Of a stretch of 7,074 bases of DNA, positions 5,394 through 7,074 are shown piece by piece. The stretch's first letter is position 1; the number at the start of each line of letters is the position of its first letter. Both the position numbers and the translations under genes were made by a program. Source of the DNA: Rikenellaceae bacterium. GTDB lineage: Bacteria > Bacteroidota > Bacteroidia > Bacteroidales > UBA932. Below the pieces are notes generated by a model. It was not told the DNA's origin. It ran no database searches and worked only from the letters and a program-made list of their open reading frames with translations. The DNA lies in contig CAAFYX010000106.1 of the NCBI GenBank assembly GCA_900767375.1, positions 1 to 7,074 on the forward strand, given 5' to 3'.

Positions 5394-6938
5394 ATGAAAA
5401 AATTAATGCTTCTTGCCGGTATGCTGGCCCTTTTCGCCGGCTGCTGCAACAATGCTGAAAAGCTCAGCCCGGTTCTCACCATCGAAGGCGGCCAGATCCA
5501 GGGCGTATTGGCTGACAATGTAAAGGACGTGTACGTATTCCGCGGCATCCCTTACGCTGCAGCTCCTATCAAGGAAAACCGTTGGAAGGCTCCGCAGCCT
5601 GTAGAGCCATGGGAAGGCGTCTATCTCGCTGACAGATTCGGCAACCCTTCCTACCAGCACATCCAGTACAAGGGCGGTTACTATACCGAGTGGGGTTACG
5701 GTGACGAAGCTCCGTTCAGCGAGGACTGCCTCTATGCAAACGTATGGACGAAGTATCCTGGCCAGACCGACGCGAAGAAGGCTGTCGCTCTCTGGATCCA
5801 TGGTGGCGGATACCGCGAAGGCTTCGGAACAGAGCCTGAGTTCGACGCACAGGAGTGGGCAGGCAAGGACGTGGTCCTCGTCTCCATCAACTACCGTCTC
5901 GGCGTGTTCGGATTCCTCGCTCATCCTGAGCTCTCAGCAGAGAGCCCTAACGGCGTATCCGGAAACTATGGTATCCTCGACCAGATCGAGGCCCTCAAGT
6001 GGATCAACAAGAACATCGAGCAGTTCGGCGGCGACCCTGACAATGTCATGATCTTCGGCCAGAGCGCAGGCGGCGGTTCAGTCAGAACCCTTTGCGAGTC
6101 TCCTCTTGCACGCGGCCTCTTCCACAAGGCTGTCATCATGAGCGCAGGCGGTCTCACCGTTCCTGGTGCAGGCATGGGTATGGGTATGCGCGGTTTCCCT
6201 GGCATGTTCGGTTTCGGCGCTCCTGCTGAGAAGAAGATTGCTGCTTACAAGGCTCCAGAAGCTCCTGCAGACCTCACTCCTCTCCAGCGTGCTGAGTTCA
6301 ACACCAAGGTAGTCATGGACTGGGCAGGTTACACCACCCTCGAGAAGATGCGCGCAGGCGAGACCGAGGCCATCCACTCAGTAGGTACCATCTACAACAG
6401 CGCTACCGGCAACTTCGGCAGCATCACCGCCATGCCTATCGTTGACGGCTACGTATCGCTCGAAAGCTTCGACGAGGCCGCTCTCGACGGAACCCTCGCT
6501 GACGTTCCTTATATGTGCGGTTACACCCTCAATGACATGGGCGACATGTCCGCAGGCATCGCTGCATTCGCTGAGAACCGCGAGGCTGCAGGCAACAAGT
6601 GCTACACCTATGAGTTCGCACGTCCTCTTCCTGATGACGGCTCACATCCTGAGGTTACCGCCCGTCTCAAGGGCGCTTTCCACTCTTCAGACCTCTGGTT
6701 CGTCTTCAAGTCACTCCAGCACTGCTGGCGTCCTTGGACCCAGGGCGACTGGGACCTCTCAGAGAAGATGCTCACCGCTTGGACAAACTTCGCAAAGTAC
6801 AGCGATCCTAACGGACCTGACGGTGGCGAGTGGACTCCTTGCACAAAGGACAACAACAACTTCATGATCTTCAAGCTCGACGCCAACGACGTTGAGGCTT
6901 CAGAAATGGGTCAGCCTGTCAAGGAACTCGGATACTAA
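5394..6938 (+). CDS. Lipoprotein carboxylesterase, type B (alpha/beta hydrolase)
   Basis: A 514-residue esterase predicted to cleave carboxylic esters outside the cytoplasm. The signal peptide ends in the lipobox LFAGC, so Cys17 would be lipidated. The next residues (CNNAEK) lack a strong Bacteroidetes surface-export signal, so a periplasmic-facing location is likely. Family hallmarks are FRGIPYAAAP (49-58), SEDCLYANVW (109-118), oxyanion-hole HGGGY (136-140), and nucleophile Ser224 in FGQSAGG. The probable acid is D381 in GYTLNDMG, and the probable catalytic His430 lies in KGAFHSSDLWFVF. A Gly/Met/Phe-rich insert occupies residues 258-277. Codon choice is extreme: 25 of 30 prolines use CCT, unlike the mixed use upstream, indicating high expression. 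It has its own promoter and a strong terminator, so it is probably monocistronic. Natural substrate is unknown; acyl groups on plant polysaccharides or other dietary esters are possible. Confidence 0.92.
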   Translation: MKKLMLLAGMLALFAGCCNNAEKLSPVLTIEGGQIQGVLADNVKDVYVFRGIPYAAAPIKENRWKAPQPVEPWEGVYLADRFGNPSYQHIQYKGGYYTEWGYGDEAPFSEDCLYANVWTKYPGQTDAKKAVALWIHGGGYREGFGTEPEFDAQEWAGKDVVLVSINYRLGVFGFLAHPELSAESPNGVSGNYGILDQIEALKWINKNIEQFGGDPDNVMIFGQSAGGGSVRTLCESPLARGLFHKAVIMSAGGLTVPGAGMGMGMRGFPGMFGFGAPAEKKIAAYKAPEAPADLTPLQRAEFNTKVVMDWAGYTTLEKMRAGETEAIHSVGTIYNSATGNFGSITAMPIVDGYVSLESFDEAALDGTLADVPYMCGYTLNDMGDMSAGIAAFAENREAAGNKCYTYEFARPLPDDGSHPEVTARLKGAFHSSDLWFVFKSLQHCWRPWTQGDWDLSEKMLTAWTNFAKYSDPNGPDGGEWTPCTKDNNNFMIFKLDANDVEASEMGQPVKELGY

Positions 6939-6959
6939 TATTCGATTATATACAGAAAT

Positions 6960-7008
6960 GAGGGTGACTAAAAAGTCCAATAGGACTTAGAGGTCACTCT
7001 CTTTTTTT
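6960..7008 (+). terminator. Nested-hairpin terminator after the carboxylesterase
   Basis: An outer 9-bp stem (6960-6968 with 6993-7001, one G-T pair) encloses a symmetric 4x4 internal loop. Inside it is a perfect inner stem AAGTCC/GGACTT (6973-6978 with 6983-6988) with an AATA loop. Seven T follow at 7002-7008. This is a strong intrinsic terminator about 20 bases after the esterase stop. Read on the minus strand, the inner stem is followed by TTTTTAG, so it might also stop a convergent transcript. Confidence 0.88.
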
Positions 7009-7073
7009 GTTATTCTGCCTCCGAGCGTCGGCTGCTCTCCTCCGGAGACCGTCTCGCTGCGCTCGACCCCACC
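6987..7073 (-). CDS. Open-frame tail entering from the right edge, 28 codons, unrecognised
   Basis: The minus strand is open from the window edge to a TAA at 6989-6987. The last part reads ERSETVSGGEQPTLGGR and then ITKKESDL. The frame's stop lies inside the inner arm of the esterase terminator and its KK codons are the terminator's T run. There is no start codon in view, so it is either the C-terminus of a convergent gene or a coding-like repeat. It matches no domain I know. From memory it resembles tails seen on many short predicted proteins in gut Bacteroidales, which would favour a dispersed repeat; I cannot confirm that here. Confidence 0.35.
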   Translation of the reverse strand, partial: GGVERSETVSGGEQPTLGGRITKKESDL

Positions 7074-7074
7074 A
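7018..7074. repeat. GC-rich palindromic block at the right edge, possible dispersed repeat
   Basis: Base composition jumps to GC-rich right after the T run. Two overlapping palindromes are visible: CTCCGGAG at 7040-7047 and GAGAC-C-GTCTC at 7045-7055. GAGCG (7023-7027) and CGCTC (7060-7064) also face each other and could close a larger fold. The block continues past the window, so its full length and copy number cannot be judged. Confidence 0.35.

Overview
The window looks like a chromosomal segment from a member of the Bacteroidales, probably a gut or rumen lineage with fairly high GC. Three things point there. Promoters match the Bacteroidetes TTTG / TAnnTTTG consensus and genes lack Shine-Dalgarno sites. 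A membrane-anchored protein carries the prokaryotic CCDC81-like HU domains typical of that phylum. One large protein joins a DUF4922 domain to a SpoIID/LytB domain, an arrangement I associate with the same phylum. The genus cannot be fixed from the sequence alone.

Left end (1-425). The first 160 bases hold no gene, only a weak AT-rich hairpin followed by a T run. A tRNA-Asn(GUU) gene lies on the minus strand (212-285). It has a textbook promoter (317-347), a short leader that folds into a GAAA-capped hairpin, and an intrinsic terminator (about 160-210). A plus-strand promoter element for the first protein gene lies at about 368-375, so the two transcription units diverge.

Operon (428-5317). 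Four plus-strand genes are joined by 4, 1 and 4 base overlaps and are almost certainly co-transcribed and translationally coupled. They encode: (1) a tandem HU-domain protein with a Pro/Glu-rich linker, a His-rich basic stretch and one membrane span; (2) a Nudix hydrolase; (3) a 739-residue fusion of a GalT/Ap4A-phosphorylase-like domain (DUF4922) to a SpoIID/LytB peptidoglycan-cleaving domain; (4) an AmpG/MurT-like major facilitator transporter. SpoIID-type enzymes cleave glycan strands and AmpG-type transporters import the resulting anhydro-muropeptides or amino sugars. The natural reading is therefore a cell-wall turnover or recycling operon with two added nucleotide-active enzymes and a membrane-tethered DNA-binding-like protein. 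That joint role is inferred.

Right end (5318-7074). A separate gene with its own promoter encodes a lipoprotein carboxylesterase of type B, with strongly biased codon usage suggesting high expression. A long nested hairpin with a T run terminates it. Beyond this, the last 55-60 bases are GC-rich and palindromic, and open on the minus strand as the tail of a reading frame that ends inside the terminator. This may be a convergent gene's end or a dispersed repeat.

The strongest candidate for new biology is the DUF4922-SpoIID fusion, which lacks a signal peptide, in an operon with a Nudix enzyme, an AmpG-like importer and a membrane-tethered HU protein.
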